From positions 90,595,063 to 90,659,062 of the forward strand of contig NC_081841.1 of NCBI RefSeq assembly GCF_963259705.1: a stretch of DNA of 64,000 nucleotides. Reading direction: 5' to 3'. The notes beneath the pieces were generated by a model. It saw nothing but the letters and a program-made list of their open reading frames with translations. It did no database searches and was not told where the DNA came from. This document shows positions 1-11,089 of this stretch, piece after piece. This DNA is from Myotis daubentonii. Lineage: Eukaryota > Chordata > Mammalia > Chiroptera > Vespertilionidae. A program made the translations under genes and the position numbers. The number at the start of each line of letters is the position of its first letter. The stretch's first letter is position 1.

Positions 1-129
1 AATGACACTAGTTTCTGGAGCCAAAAGGGAGTCAGCCTCTTTACACCCTGAACAAATATGACCTGAGAAACCAGCCGTAAAAGAAAGCGCTGGCCTGGCA
101 CATCTGCTAGGAATTAAAAAGAAATGCAG

Positions 130-516
130 GACGTTCTGATACAACTAGACAGTAGACTAAATGAAAGTTAAGCAATGGAGCTAAAAGAGAATGCAGTCAA
201 GGTTAATGGGGGGGGGGGGGAAGGAGGGCCTATGTCAGTGATGGCGAACCTTTTGAGCTCGGCGTGTCAGCATTTTGAAAAACCCTAACTTAACTCTGGT
301 GCCATGTCACATATAGAAATTTTTTTATATTTGCAACCATAGTAAAACAAAGACATATTTTTGATATTTATTTTATATATTTAAATGCCATTTAACAAAG
401 AAAAATCAACCAAAAAAATGAGTTCGTGTGTCACCTCTGACACGCATGTCATAGGTTTGCCATCACTGGCCTATGTAATACTTTCAACAATAAAGATTTT
501 TTAAAAAGCAGAGAAA
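130..516 (+). mobile_element. LINE-1 3' UTR end, split by a hAT
   Basis: A G-rich tract near 208-220 is followed, after an interruption at 236-468, by a terminal motif (AATACTTTCAACAATAAAG at 476-494) and an A-rich tail. The same terminal motif occurs at 52383, and a related one ends the clearer LINE-1 at 45676. This is the last few hundred bases of a 5'-truncated, non-coding LINE-1. The left border is not clear. Confidence 0.6.
236..468. mobile_element. Non-autonomous hAT MITE (nhAT type)
   Basis: The element begins CAGTGATGGCGAACC and ends GGTTTGCCATCACTG, so it has short inverted termini. It is flanked by an exact 8-bp duplication, GCCTATGT (228-235 and 469-476). It has no transposase reading frame and must have moved in trans. 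The interior is AT-rich. The pattern fits the small hAT families of vesper bats. It sits inside a LINE-1 3' end. Confidence 0.88.
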
Positions 517-560
517 GTAAAAAAAAAAAAAAAAGAAAAGAAAGAAAGAAAAGAATGCAA
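517..560. repeat. A-rich and AAAG simple tract
   Basis: Poly(A) followed by AAAG-type repeats. This is probably the expanded tail of the LINE-1 that ends just upstream. Confidence 0.7.
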
Positions 561-1064
561 TCTACAATTTTGCCAAATGTTTGCAGCTCTCGTGTCATAA
601 AATTCTAGAAAGATACTTTTAAATAAATTTAGCAGAAATGACACAGACTTTGACTCCACCATTGCCCCTCCCCTTGTTCTCTGGAGATATTATTGCCACA
701 ATAATTGCAGTTACTCACAAGTAACATCATATAGCAGAGTCTAGTCACGAACAGGAACTCCAGACATTGTGACTGTGAATGCTAATCCCTCTGTGGTCAC
801 ACCACCATTGAATGACCTTGGGCAGGGCACCTAACATCACCTACCTGACTCAGATGCCTCACCAACAAAAACCTCCAGGAATTTACAGGATAAGTTTCCA
901 ACTCCTTACATGAACAAGCTGCCCTCCAAATGCCGTTACAATGCTTAACATGGGATCACTCAGGACAAATGAAATTAGTCTTGTTCCCTAGAATAATTCT
1001 GTCATGACGTGTTCTGACCACCAAGATAGAAACCCATGTCTTTCAATTCAAATCACAACGACCT
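561..1064. other. Single-copy DNA with a MIR-like fragment
   Basis: About 795-880 resembles the middle of a MIR in plus orientation (a 'tgaccttgggcagg' segment). Nothing else is identifiable and no coding signal is seen. Confidence 0.4.
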
Positions 1065-1156
1065 TTTAAAATATATTTTTTATTGAGTTCAGAAAGGAAG
1101 GGAGAGGGAGATTTAGAAACATCAATAATGAGAATCATTGATCAGCTCCCTTTAGA
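1065..1156 (-). mobile_element. Ves SINE, partial
   Basis: On the minus strand this is the 3' half of a Ves SINE: the GATCAATGATTCTC region, the C/T-rich stretch and the TTTTAAAATATATTTT tail complement. The tRNA-related head is missing. The sequence from 1157 onward is unrelated. Confidence 0.7.
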
Positions 1157-2390
1157 GATCTTATGTGAAGAGAGAGGACCTAGCCGTCCGCATGGTGCCA
1201 GATATTTTGGAGGGTGTGAGACTGGAGCCACTGCGAGCTGATTTTCTTACCACTCCAACCTCCAGCCTGCAGGGTCACCAACACTCCTCTGCGGACTCCA
1301 CTGCCAGACCACAGGTCTCTTTCTAACAAAGATCTCCCGGAAGGAACTAGGAGATAGAAACTAACCTAGTACAATGAGGCAACACCAGCTCGAATAACGG
1401 GGAATATCTGGGGTAACTACAACCCCCTTATGCTGCAAGGAGTTTCTCCATACAGCATGTTGGGTCTAGGACAAATGCAAGCTACAAACTGCCTTTCAAA
1501 ATCACATTTATCAGTGAATATTCACACAACCTTTGAACTTCAATTTTGTGACAAAACCGTTTCCCAATATGCATGTTTTTCTCACTTTGTACCTTCTGGC
1601 TGTCAAGCAGAGCATGTTGACTGGCACTTGGACATACTTACTGCAAAACAGTGTGTGAACAAATCCAGGTGACACTTCTCCAAAGCTGCCAATTTTAATC
1701 TTAGATAAAGAGCAGCCCTGGCAGGTGAGGGGCAGGTGGAGATGGATAGTAGTAGAGAAGGCAGGGAAATTATTGCGAATTTTATGTTTTTCTCTCTTGC
1801 AACTAAGGTATCTTGTATGTTGGACAAGTTGGCAAAACATTAACACAGGGGTGCTAAGAAAAAACTGCTTCTTCCCCTCTTCCCCATTCCTTAGAGTTCC
1901 GACAACCACACTCTGCCTAAAACACTCGAGGCCCTCTCCCATTGGTCCTTGCATCCTCCTACTGCTTGTTGGTCCTTTTGTTTTCCACAAGCATAACTTC
2001 CACCTGTGTTGAGTCTCTTCCACTTCTCTCAGAAAAAAAAAAAAATCACGGTTCAGTGATTCTCAGACATTATAGAATATCTCCCTGATATGTATGGTAT
2101 AAGCAATAAAAACCTACAGTCTCTGAACTGAAAAAGTAGAATAATGGAAGACAACTCAATGTCTTCCTCCAAATCTAAACAGAAGTATTATTTAGTAAAA
2201 AGCACATACTAAGGCTTGTAACCACTTCAGCATCCAAAAGGAAGTAATGAGGAATAATTCTATGAGAATCAGGACAGTCATCACAAGAGACATCGACAAC
2301 TTTCCCTTGGCAAATAACAAAACAAATAAAAATTACTTCATCTGCTCATTGATGCTTTAGATTTCTTTGATAGGAATTAAATATTTCAGG
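1157..2390. other. Unclassified single-copy stretch
   Basis: No repeat, exon or RNA is recognised. Open frames exist on both strands (for example 1511-2023 minus and 1725-2012 plus). They overlap antisense, have no recognisable domain and look like chance openings. Confidence 0.4.
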
Positions 2391-2402
2391 GAAAATTACT
2401 AT

Positions 2403-2617
2403 GTTTTTTTAAAAATATATTTTTTATTGATTTCAGAGAGGAAGAGAGAGATAGAAACATCAGTGATGAAAGAGAATCATTGATCTGCTGCCTCCTGCAC
2501 GCCCCTTACTGGAGATCAAGTCCATAACCCTGGTATGTGCCCTTGATTGGAATTGAACCCAGGACCCTTCAGTCCTCAGGCCGACACTCTATCCACTGAG
2601 CCAAACCAGCTAGAGCA
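2403..2617 (-). mobile_element. Ves SINE, full length
   Basis: Read on the minus strand, it has a tRNA-like head (GGCTCAGTGGATAGAGTGTC, the A-box region), a B-box-like GGTTCAATTCC, the bat-specific middle and an A/T-rich tail. Flanks GAAAATTACTAT (2391-2402) and GAAAACTACTAT (2618-2629) are a target-site duplication with one mismatch, so the insertion is moderately old. Confidence 0.9.
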
Positions 2618-2688
2618 GAAAACTACTATCTAATAGCAAAGTTTCTTTAAAAATGCATACTCTTTGACCTCACAATTCAACTTCCAAA

Positions 2689-2736
2689 AATTTATTCCTA
2701 ATATATAATCAGAATTTATTCCTAATATATAATCAG
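2689..2736. repeat. Two-copy 24-bp tandem duplication
   Basis: A 24-bp AT-rich unit (starting AATTTATTCCTAATATATAA) is repeated exactly twice. The identity of the two copies points to a recent local slippage or duplication. Confidence 0.9.
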
Positions 2737-3954
2737 AAATGTATACAAAGATATATGTATTTCAAATTTCATTATAGCCTTAAAATACATTTATAATGTA
2801 AATTTTCAAACATATACAAATGTAAAGAGAATAATATAATGACCCACCATGTATCCACTATCCAACTTTATTGTTTACCAACACTTTGCCGAGTTTTTGT
2901 TTTATTTACCTCATTATTATTTCTGCTAAAATATTTTAAAGCAAGTACCAGCCATCATGTCATTTGACTCTTAAATACATTGGTTTGAATCACTAAAAAA
3001 AAGGATTTTAAAAATTAACATTATCCTCATATCATTCTTTTACCATCCAAGTTAGCAATAATTTTTAATATCATCTAATACCCCTTCATGTATAATTTCA
3101 AAAAGTGAAAAATTGCTTTTATAATTTATTTAAATTTGGATCTAAAAAGTTTCATATATTGGATATCATTGTTATTTCTCTTAAGTCTCTGTAATCTATA
3201 ATAATTTCTTCGCTTTTCATTATGCTACTCATTTGTTGAAAAAAAATTAGGTCATGTTGACCTGCAGAAGTTCTCATATTCTGGATTTGGCTTATTATAT
3301 TTTTCTCCTGTCATTTAATATGTTCCTGTATCCCCTGTAAACTGGTAGCTAGAGCTAAAGTCTTGATGGGATTCAGGTTCTTTTAGGGAATAGGCAAGAA
3401 TGCTTTATAACTGGCTGTTTGTGCTTCATACTAAATCACATCAAATGCCCTTAAAGCCTATTTGCTCCATTTTAGTGATGTTTACATTGCTTAGTGGATT
3501 CAAGTGTTCTCAGTCTAGTCCCTCGATTTTACATTTTCTCATCAATTTTTCACCTAGTAGTTTTAGCTATGATTTGACAATCATTGCCTAGATCTATTAT
3601 TTGACCAGAAATTAAAAATAGTGATATTATAATTTTATGATACCTAATTGTCTTACTAGATCTGTTTCTTCTATAATGAAGCAGCTTTTGCCCACCACCC
3701 TGCCTTATTTTTCTTCCTCTTTCCCTTTTCTGCTATTCTTCCACCTTTTCCCCACCTCTGTTTAAGTCTTAGACCTAGAGTTACATAGAATCAGTGCTCA
3801 TTATCAGTGTTGTTGCTGCTATTCCCCCATCATCTCAGGATGGAATCATGAATACCTATATTCTGACTTCTTCATGTTTAAAACTATTTGCCTATTGCCT
3901 TGATAGTTAAAGGACAGCTGGGGTAGATAACACAGCCTTGTTTTTATTTATTTT
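2737..3954. other. AT-rich stretch without identified features
   Basis: Low-GC DNA with no SINE, MITE or gene signal that I can support. Parts may be degraded LINE sequence. Confidence 0.35.
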
Positions 3955-4435
3955 CTCTTCTTAATTTTTTAGTTACAATTTACTTTCAATATTACTTTGT
4001 ATTAGTTTCAGGTGTGCAGCATAATGGTGAGACAATCATACTTTACAAAGTGTTCCCCCCATTATTTCCAGTATCAACCCCTGTGCTGTACTTTACATCC
4101 CCATGACTATTCTGTAACTACCAATGTGTACTTCTTTTTTGTTGTTAATCTTCACCTGAGAATATTTTTCCACGGCTTTTCAGGGAGAGTGGAAGGGAGG
4201 GAGGGAAGGAGGGAGAAAGAGAGAGAGAGAGAGAAACATGGACTGGTTGCCTACTTGCATTCGCCCTGAACGCGGTCAGGGAGCAAACCAACAACCCAGG
4301 TAAGTGGGCTGATGCTCCAACCACTGGGCACACTGGCCAGGGCCAATTTTTACTTATTAATCCCTTCACCTCTTTCATCCAGTCCCCCCACCCCCTTCCA
4401 CTCTGGCAACAACCAGTCTACTCTCTAACACTTGT
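3955..4435. mobile_element. Ancient LINE/LTR-like fragment, split by a SINE
   Basis: The segments 3955-4136 and 4359-4435 read as one old, CT-rich repeat interrupted by a SINE. The join between 'tgtacttctt' and 'aatcccttcacc' restores continuity. It resembles an old LINE-1-related consensus found widely in mammals. The exact family is not certain. Confidence 0.45.
4137..4344 (-). mobile_element. Ves-like SINE, diverged subfamily
   Basis: Minus strand: a head reading CCAGTGGTTGGAGCATCAGC, a body with a GGTTG B-box remnant, and a CT-rich 3' part. The tail motif (AAAAATATTCTCAGGTGAAG) matches the subfamily also seen at 25962 and 49042. Diverged flanks AATGTGTACTTCTT and AATTTTTACTTATT form a likely old target-site duplication. 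Confidence 0.75.
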
Positions 4436-5437
4436 TTTTTAAAGTGGGAATGAAAATGGTCCAAGTATTCAACAATCAGGGAGTGGTTGAAAAATAAATT
4501 ATGGCCAGTTAAAAAATGAAACCCTGGTCCATACAGCCATTACATATGCTACAACCACTGGAAAATAGAAAATGGTATATAAACCTTGAGTGGTCAGATT
4601 TGTGTTTTAAAAGTATAAGGATGGTATGCGCATGTGTGTTCAGCAAAAAGCAGGTCAGACACATGATACAGTCAACAGGGATTTTCTCTAATAGAATTAT
4701 TTATAATCTTTAGATTCTCCTTTGTGCTTTTTTTCATTTTTAAAATTTTAGGACTTGTGGAATTGAAGCAAATACAATATATATTTTTAAAGCTAAATAA
4801 AGATCTAAGTTTTCAAGGTTTACTTTAATGTGGTGGTTTAATCAATACCACAAGCCTCAGCGTGCCGAAGAAAGAGCAGCGTGATCTAATTAGCAAGCTC
4901 AGGTCTTGGTGTCCGGCCTGTGCTAGGTTCTCAATCAATGTTTGCTGGTGATGAAGAAAGCTAAAATGAGTCTGCTTTGAGCAGACTCATTCTGGACAGT
5001 ACAGTTAACTGTTCTGAGTCAAGCTCCTGCCTCCCGGGGTTGAGGAAATGAAGTAGCATACCTGGAAAACTGCCCGCCTTCTGTCTGGCACATAATAGAT
5101 TCTTCTATCATTCATCCAGGACAGGAAGATAAATTATTAGCACCTTGTTCTTGATAACTAATTGGGATATATTCAGTTTTACTTTTCCTGAGAAATACAA
5201 AAACAACACGGACAGATATTCAGTAAAAAGAGCCCGAGCTAGCCTATTAGAGAGTATTACAGAGAAATACGGAGAAGAAGGAAAAGACCAGAGAGAGAGA
5301 GAAAAGCAAGACAAATTTGTTTAAAGACCATTAGAACCTATAGTAGTTAGGCCTTCTGCTCACTTGTAGAATGGAAGAACTCTAAATTGTTACTGTGTTA
5401 CAAAAAAAGAAGTAAATAAATATACACCTACTTCTTT
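4436..5437. other. Single-copy stretch with one perfect hairpin
   Basis: No gene or repeat is recognised, except for the 12-bp-arm hairpin at 4965-4991 listed separately. Confidence 0.4.
4965..4991. repeat. Perfect 12-bp inverted repeat with 3-nt loop
   Basis: AATGAGTCTGCT, then TTG, then AGCAGACTCATT: every base of the arms pairs. It is not inside a recognised transposon. It could form a cruciform, or a hairpin if transcribed. The function is unknown. Confidence 0.9.
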
Positions 5438-5445
5438 AAGTAATG

Positions 5446-5637
5446 CAGAGGTCCTCAACCTTTTTAAACAGGGGGCCAGTTCACTGTCCCTCAGACATTC
5501 CACACATGCGCACTGTGGGCCTGGGACGAGTTGGCTGCTAGGCAGGGCAGGCAGGGGCAGCAAAAACACCCGGCAGGCCGGATAAATGTTTGCAGCGGGC
5601 CCCATGTGGCCCGCAGGCTGTAATTTGAGGACGCCTG
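5446..5637. mobile_element. hAT MITE, sharing termini with the 37683 element
   Basis: It starts CAGAGGTCCTCAACC and ends TTTGAGGACGCCTG. The flanks AAGTAATG (5438-5445) and AAGTAATC (5638-5645) form an 8-bp duplication with one mismatch. About 50 bp at the start and 30 bp at the end match the element at 37683-37888, but the centre is different and GC-richer. It carries no transposase. Confidence 0.85.
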
Positions 5638-5645
5638 AAGTAATC

Positions 5646-8600
5646 AATACAGGTTAGTAAACTCATCACTGGTCTTACAACAGCTGCCCCCAGTGGGGCT
5701 GACCATGAACGGCACCTGAGCAACTGAATCAGAATTTGAATGTGAATTGGTAATCCTAGAATATTTAAAAACATCTCTTCATGTGACTATGATGGCTAGT
5801 CAGGTTTAGGAACTACTAGTCTATACTTAGGACCACTATCTGTCCCACCTACCAGGACAGACCCAGAGTACTTATTACAAGAACCCCCTACTCTTACACA
5901 AATCTCTCAGCAGAGATGAGCATCATGGGTTCTCCAGCCTCTGCCTCACCCCAAGGCACTCTCAGAAGGATGGCCTTGGACCATTACTTCCATTGTACGA
6001 CTGAAGACAAGACTTAGAGAAAAACTACCCCTTAAACTTAAATTCGCATTAAAACATTAAGCAATAGTCAGATTCTCCCCGGGAGTGGATTTGATGAGTG
6101 GGGAAGACTAAGGCATAAACTTAAGTGGGGAAAGAGAATGGGCAACCTGGAGCATCTCAAAGACAGTTGCTTGTGCTACTTCACTGTTTTGTTCAAGTCA
6201 ATTGAGAAAGCCAGAAATAAATACAGATTTGACTTTATCTGCTGATTATTTAAGAACTTTTGCTCATTTCTTCTTTACCTCTCTTTGGTCCACAGTTTTT
6301 AGAAGAGTCAAAACAAGAAAGTTATTTGATAGTGAGGTAACATGGAGGAAGAAAATTCCAGCAGGGCATAATAAAATGCAAGAAGTTCATCAAAAGGCTG
6401 ATGAACCTTGGGGTTTCAGCAGGGCTGAAGATCTGCATATATTATTGCCTGCTGCCAGACAGCTGAAGGCAGCTCCCCCAACCTGATAATCTTTTACTGT
6501 TTACCAAACCTTACCTTTGATATGTATATCTGCTTTGCTATAGGGCAAAATGTGTGAATAAAAAGCCCAGGGTACTGGAGATTCAAAGAACTTAGTTGCT
6601 AAAGCTAAGCTTCCCCTGGCTCCCCCAAAATGCCTCCAAAATTTATATTTCATGTCTAGTCTCCTTATTAATTTGCATCGCAGCCCTTTCTCCAGATTCC
6701 TGAACCCTAGTAGATTCAGATAAGACCCCGGCAGTCACATTGCACAACTACTGAGAAACCAATCAATACTCTCTACCAACATAATGTGTCATCCAACTTA
6801 TGTTACCTTGTTCTGGTTTAATCCTGATCTGTTAACTGTAAAATAAGGACAAGCAAAGATAAAGATAAGGACTTAAGTATTCTTAAAAGTAATCATATTA
6901 TAAAAATGAAAGAGAAAATATTAAGTCACAACCCTCATTACACCGCGTACACTCTGGTCTCCGCATTACATCTGCCATTTCATTACAGGGGCATCACTTT
7001 TCTGCAGAGAGCTCTCCTCGACCAGACACTCCAGACATGTTCATCCTTCCCGTGTTGGCTTTTCCTGTTCCTAATGGGGGCCTTGTCGATAGGAAGGAGT
7101 AGTTACTTGGTTCTTAAATTAACATTCAAGTGACCGAAGTTACAAATTTTAAAACCTGACTTATTACTTTCAGTCCAAGCTATGACAGTATTTACTCGTA
7201 TAAAATGAGTAAAATAAGAATATAGCTTTCAAATTTTCTCTGACAAGTTTTTAGAAGCTCCAGGTGGCAAACTAAATTGCTTAATCAGTCCCATTTACAA
7301 ATTTAATTGATTAAATAGTCTTAATTTTAAACTGCATTTATAAGTGTAATATATTGGAATTTATTTTTACATGCCTTCAATGTCTTATAGGACAAATTTG
7401 TGACAATAACAAGCAAAAAGTTTCCTAGCATTTAAAGGTATCCTGTTACAATTCTAATCAAATAAATTTAAAAATATTGTAAATTGAGTTTTGTTACATA
7501 TTCCAGTTTTCTTTACAAACTTAACATCTCTTATGCCTTTCAACTTAAAATCTCAAGATTAAAATGTTACCCACTTTATAATGAAATCACAAGAAAATCT
7601 TCTAGGGTCAGAATGTGCTACATTCTCCTGAAGTAGCAAACATACTGGCCCTTTTTAGAGAAGCTTAATTTTGGTAGATGGAATTGAACAGCCCCTAGCC
7701 AAGGCTGGACTCAACTAATCTCTGCTGCCTGATTGAATTCTGCATTCTTTTCCTACTCTTTTTGTCTAGCTCTGTTCACTAAAGCCCCCGTCTATCTAAA
7801 AACCATCAGCCTTTTATTATGTAGCCCAAAATTTGTTCAAATCACAATTACTCCTCAAGGTTGACATGTTAAACCCCCCAAATCCCTTTGAAATGCACAT
7901 ATACTAACTTGGATGGAAATCACATCACTGATTTAATCCTCACAACACCACCATCACCACACACACAAGAAGAGGCACAATGAGGGAGCAAGCTATTATG
8001 CAATGAGTCTCAATGTTTTTTAAAAAAACATTTTTTGTTGATATTTGTTTAGAGTGCTCTGTGGAAAGAACACGAGCCTTTTTGTGAGCAGTTTTTGAAA
8101 GGCTTGTCTCCAGGGTGGTTACACACAAGACATTGCTAGGAGAAACTGTTGTACAAAGACAGTTAGAGCTGAAAGGAATTTGATGATCATTTGGTCCAAC
8201 CTCGTGATGTAAAAAAAGAAAAACTAAGCTCCAAAGGGAGGGAAGGAGGAAGGGGGAATTCCTTTGCAGAATGTCTTCTGTGTTCCTGGCACTGTGCAAG
8301 TTAACCAATTGGGATGCACGGGTGGTGCTTGATAATCATTTTCCACTCTCTTTCTCCCTCGGACAGTTTGCAAATGTTACCATGCAAAGGGTGAACTTAC
8401 TCAAGTCCACCCATCTCCTTGCCCTGTATTCTTGTAGACAAGCTGGCCTTCCCTTCCACTGAGTCAGTGGAAGTAATCACCCATTCACTACTTCAAGTTT
8501 CTAGGTCAGACTCACACGTACCTAAATTCTTTGTGAAGAGAAGCCAAATTTCAGTGGACTGAGAGGTAAAACATAAAAAAGTAAGTAAATAGAGACCCTC

Positions 8601-8903
8601 TTTCTAGAAATTCAGAGAAGGGAAAGGAGCAAGGTTGGACATAAGTAGAGATAAGGGTGCAGGGTCAAGGGAAGGATGGAGAATGGAGAGAGTTGAGCAT
8701 GTTCATAGGAAACTGGGCAGAGGGCACAGATACAGAGCAGAAAGGAAATGATGACAGAGCAGGACCTCAGAGAAAGAGGGAGGGGCACAGGTTGAATTTG
8801 TAGGAAAGAGAGGCATTTCATTCTACAAAACAGGAGGAAAGAAGGTGGAGATGGGTGTAAATACTTCTGAGGACGTTAATGAAAGAACTGGTTCAGATGA
8901 TCA
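5646..8903. other. Long AT-rich stretch, little identifiable
   Basis: No gene is supported. Around 5650-5815 and 6690-6765 there are weak resemblances to old MER5/MER20-type hAT relics, and 8020-8055 looks like a Ves SINE tail scrap. The region 8600-8880 may be degraded antisense L2. The 94-codon frame at 6202-6486 has no recognisable domain. Confidence 0.35.
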
Positions 8904-8911
8904 CCCTAGGG

Positions 8912-9156
8912 CCGTGGTCGGCAAACAGCGGCTCGCGAGCCACATGCGGCTCTTTGGCCCCTTGAGTGTGGCTCTTCCACAAAATACCACGTGCGAGCAC
9001 ACACGTACAGTGCGATTGTAACTTCGTGGCCCATGCGCAGAAGTCAGTATTTTGTGGAAGAGCCAGTATTTTGTGGAAGAGCCACACTCAAGGGGCCAAA
9101 GAGCCGCATGTGGCTCACGAGCCGTGGTTTGCTGAGCCGCAGTTTGCTGACCACTG
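8912..9156. mobile_element. Palindromic hAT MITE
   Basis: It is flanked by an exact 8-bp duplication, CCCTAGGG (8904-8911 and 9157-9164). It begins CCGTGGTCGGCAAAC and ends GTTTGCTGACCACTG. Long arms carrying 'GTGGCTCTTCCACAAAATA' and its complement make it a foldback element of about 245 bp. The second arm holds a tandem 19-bp duplication (9045-9063 and 9064-9082). Confidence 0.9.
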
Positions 9157-9424
9157 CCCTAGGGTCTGGGTTAAATGAAGAGGGGAATATAGAATGGGTG
9201 AACATGAAAGAATCTAGGATCTGAACACCTCCATGGAATTGAGGGCATAGATGAAATAGAAGGACAATGGAGCTTAAAATTTCAGGATGGGACAGTCCTG
9301 GGTGATGACACCACAGGGCAGGGCTGTTAAAAGTCCAGCATGGCAAAGTTGAGGCCAGTAAAAACACTGGGCTTGAAGGTCAAGATCAGAGGAGCCAGTG
9401 GGTCAGGAGGGCCATTGCCTAGAC

Positions 9425-9638
9425 CAGCCGTGGGCAAACTACGGCCCGCGGGCTGGATCCGGCCCGTTTGAAATGAATAAAACTATTGAAAAAAAAGACC
9501 GTACCCTTTTATGTAATGATGTTTACTTTGAATTTATATTAGTTCACACGAACACTCCATCCATGCTTTTGTTCCGGCCCTCTGGTCCAGTTTAAGAACC
9601 CATTGTGGCCCTCGAGTCAAAAAGTTTGCCCACCCCTG
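9425..9638 (-). mobile_element. nhAT MITE (copy of the 27184 family, inverted)
   Basis: It begins CAGCCGTGGGCAAAC and ends GTTTGCCCACCCCTG. It is nearly the reverse complement of 27184-27396. The left flank is GCCTAGAC and the right flank GCTAGAC, an 8-bp duplication with one base lost. 'Minus' is relative to the 27184 copy. It is non-autonomous. Confidence 0.9.
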
Positions 9639-10019
9639 GCTAGACTCTGAACTCACCCAGGTTGACAGTTTGCAGAATTTGGGGGAGACAAAGATTATGA
9701 GCCTGCTGCCAAAATCTTTCGTGAATGCACACATTGATCAGCAGGTTAGCACATGACAGGGATAACATAAGGATGAGATGTGAGCCTCAGAGTCAAAGAT
9801 AATTTTATAGGAGAGGGTGGAACAGTGGTCTGGCAACAGCTTTGGAGAGCAAGGGAGACATTAATTCCGACTTCCAGCCTGGGGGGTGAAGGGTACATGA
9901 GAAGGAGCCCCTTTTCCTTGAGAAGGATACAAGGTACGACTAAGGTCTTATTTGACAGAAGAAGACAGGAAAAGTTTGGTAGAAATGGTAAGGATATAGA
10001 GACTCTGTGTATAAAGGAA

Positions 10020-10212
10020 CTAGAAGCCTGGTGCACGAATTCGTGCATGGGTGGGGTCCAGTTGGCCCACCCCAATCGTGGCCAATTGGGCTGGGCTGGC
10101 CAGGGGGAGGGGACACAGGTGGTTGGCTGGCAGGCCCTGACCTCTGGTTGAACTCCTGGTTGAACTCCCTGTGGAGGAGACAATTTGCATATTAGCCTTT
10201 TATTATATAGGA
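10020..10212 (-). mobile_element. HeliBat-type non-autonomous Helitron, short
   Basis: On the minus strand it begins TCCTATATAATAAAAGGC and ends in a perfect 16-bp palindrome (TGCACGAATTCGTGCA), a short spacer and CTAG. It lies between A (10019) and T (10213), the expected A^T target, with no target duplication. At 193 bp it cannot encode Rep/helicase and must have moved in trans. Confidence 0.93.
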
Positions 10213-10275
10213 TAGGTTCCAAAGGGCACGGTTGAAAGGTGAGGGAGGGAGACAAGGGACAAAAAGCATCCTGGG

Positions 10276-10494
10276 GCCCTAACCGGTTTGGCTCAGCAGA
10301 TAGAGCGTCGGCCTGCGGACTCAAGGGTCCCAGGTTCGATTCCGGTCAAGGGCATGTACCCTGGTTGTGGGCACATCCCCAGTGGGGTGTGTGCAGGAGA
10401 CAGCTGATCGATGTTTCTCTCTCATCAATGTTTCTAACTCTCTATCCCTCTCCCTTCCTCTCTGTAAAAAATCAATAAAATATATTTTTTTTAA
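10276..10494 (+). mobile_element. Ves SINE, full length, young
   Basis: The tRNA-like head holds an A box (TGGCTCAGCAGATAGAGCG) and a B box (GGTTCGATTCC). The Ves body ends in AATAAAATATATTTT. The duplication AAAAAGCATCCTGGG is exact on both sides (10261-10275 and 10495-10509). The low divergence and intact boxes indicate a recent Pol III-transcribed insertion. Confidence 0.96.
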
Positions 10495-10554
10495 AAAAAG
10501 CATCCTGGGATGGTATGATGTAATAGAATAAACACTAAAAAGGCCTGCATCCAA

Positions 10555-10785
10555 GGCAGTGGCTAAGGACGTGAGAGACAGGAGGCAGAGAGACCTCTGG
10601 CCTCAACTTACTAGCTGTGTGACCTTAAGGGAGTTTTTTGCTCTCTCTGTGCCTCAGTCTCATCATTCTGAAATGAGGATACTACTAGTACTTACCTCCA
10701 AAGGTTGTGGCTTCTTTGAGGAGTAAATGTGTTAATACACATAAAGCACTTAGAAAACTTATCAGCATATAGTCAGTCCCAAAGA
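10555..10785 (+). mobile_element. MIR SINE
   Basis: A diverged MIR core: 'tagctgtgtgacctta', then 'gtgcctcagtctcatcattc', then the 'gttaatacacataaagcactta' end. It is an ancient mammalian element, inactive. Confidence 0.8.
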
Positions 10786-11089
10786 AGCACTTGCTTTAGA
10801 AGGAAAAACATTCCCACTCCACTCCACACTTTCCCTCCCATTATATTAAATCCTGAACAATACACCTTCACTTCCTGTCACATGTAGCAAAAACCCAGCA
10901 TGCAAAAACAGGAAAGAAATAACAGAAAAAGGTCTGTCAGAGTCATTGACAGATCTAATTTTTTTTGCAAATATATCCAATGGCATGTAACTATGATCTG
11001 TCCCTTGAAAGGAAAGAGATGAAAAAGTTGGTTTAAGACAGTAAGAATCTACAGCTATAAATGTTAAAGGTGGTCAGTCAATAAAGGTA

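Noticed and set aside
1511..2023. 170-codon minus-strand frame
   Set aside because: Overlaps frames on both strands, contains no recognisable domain and has no neighbouring gene signals.
9746..10324. 192-codon minus-strand frame
   Set aside because: Runs through a whole Helitron and into a Ves SINE, so it is a chance frame across transposon borders.
10276..10360. tRNA gene
   Set aside because: A and B boxes are present, but they are the head of a Ves SINE with SINE body, tail and target duplication. The same holds for the other SINE heads.
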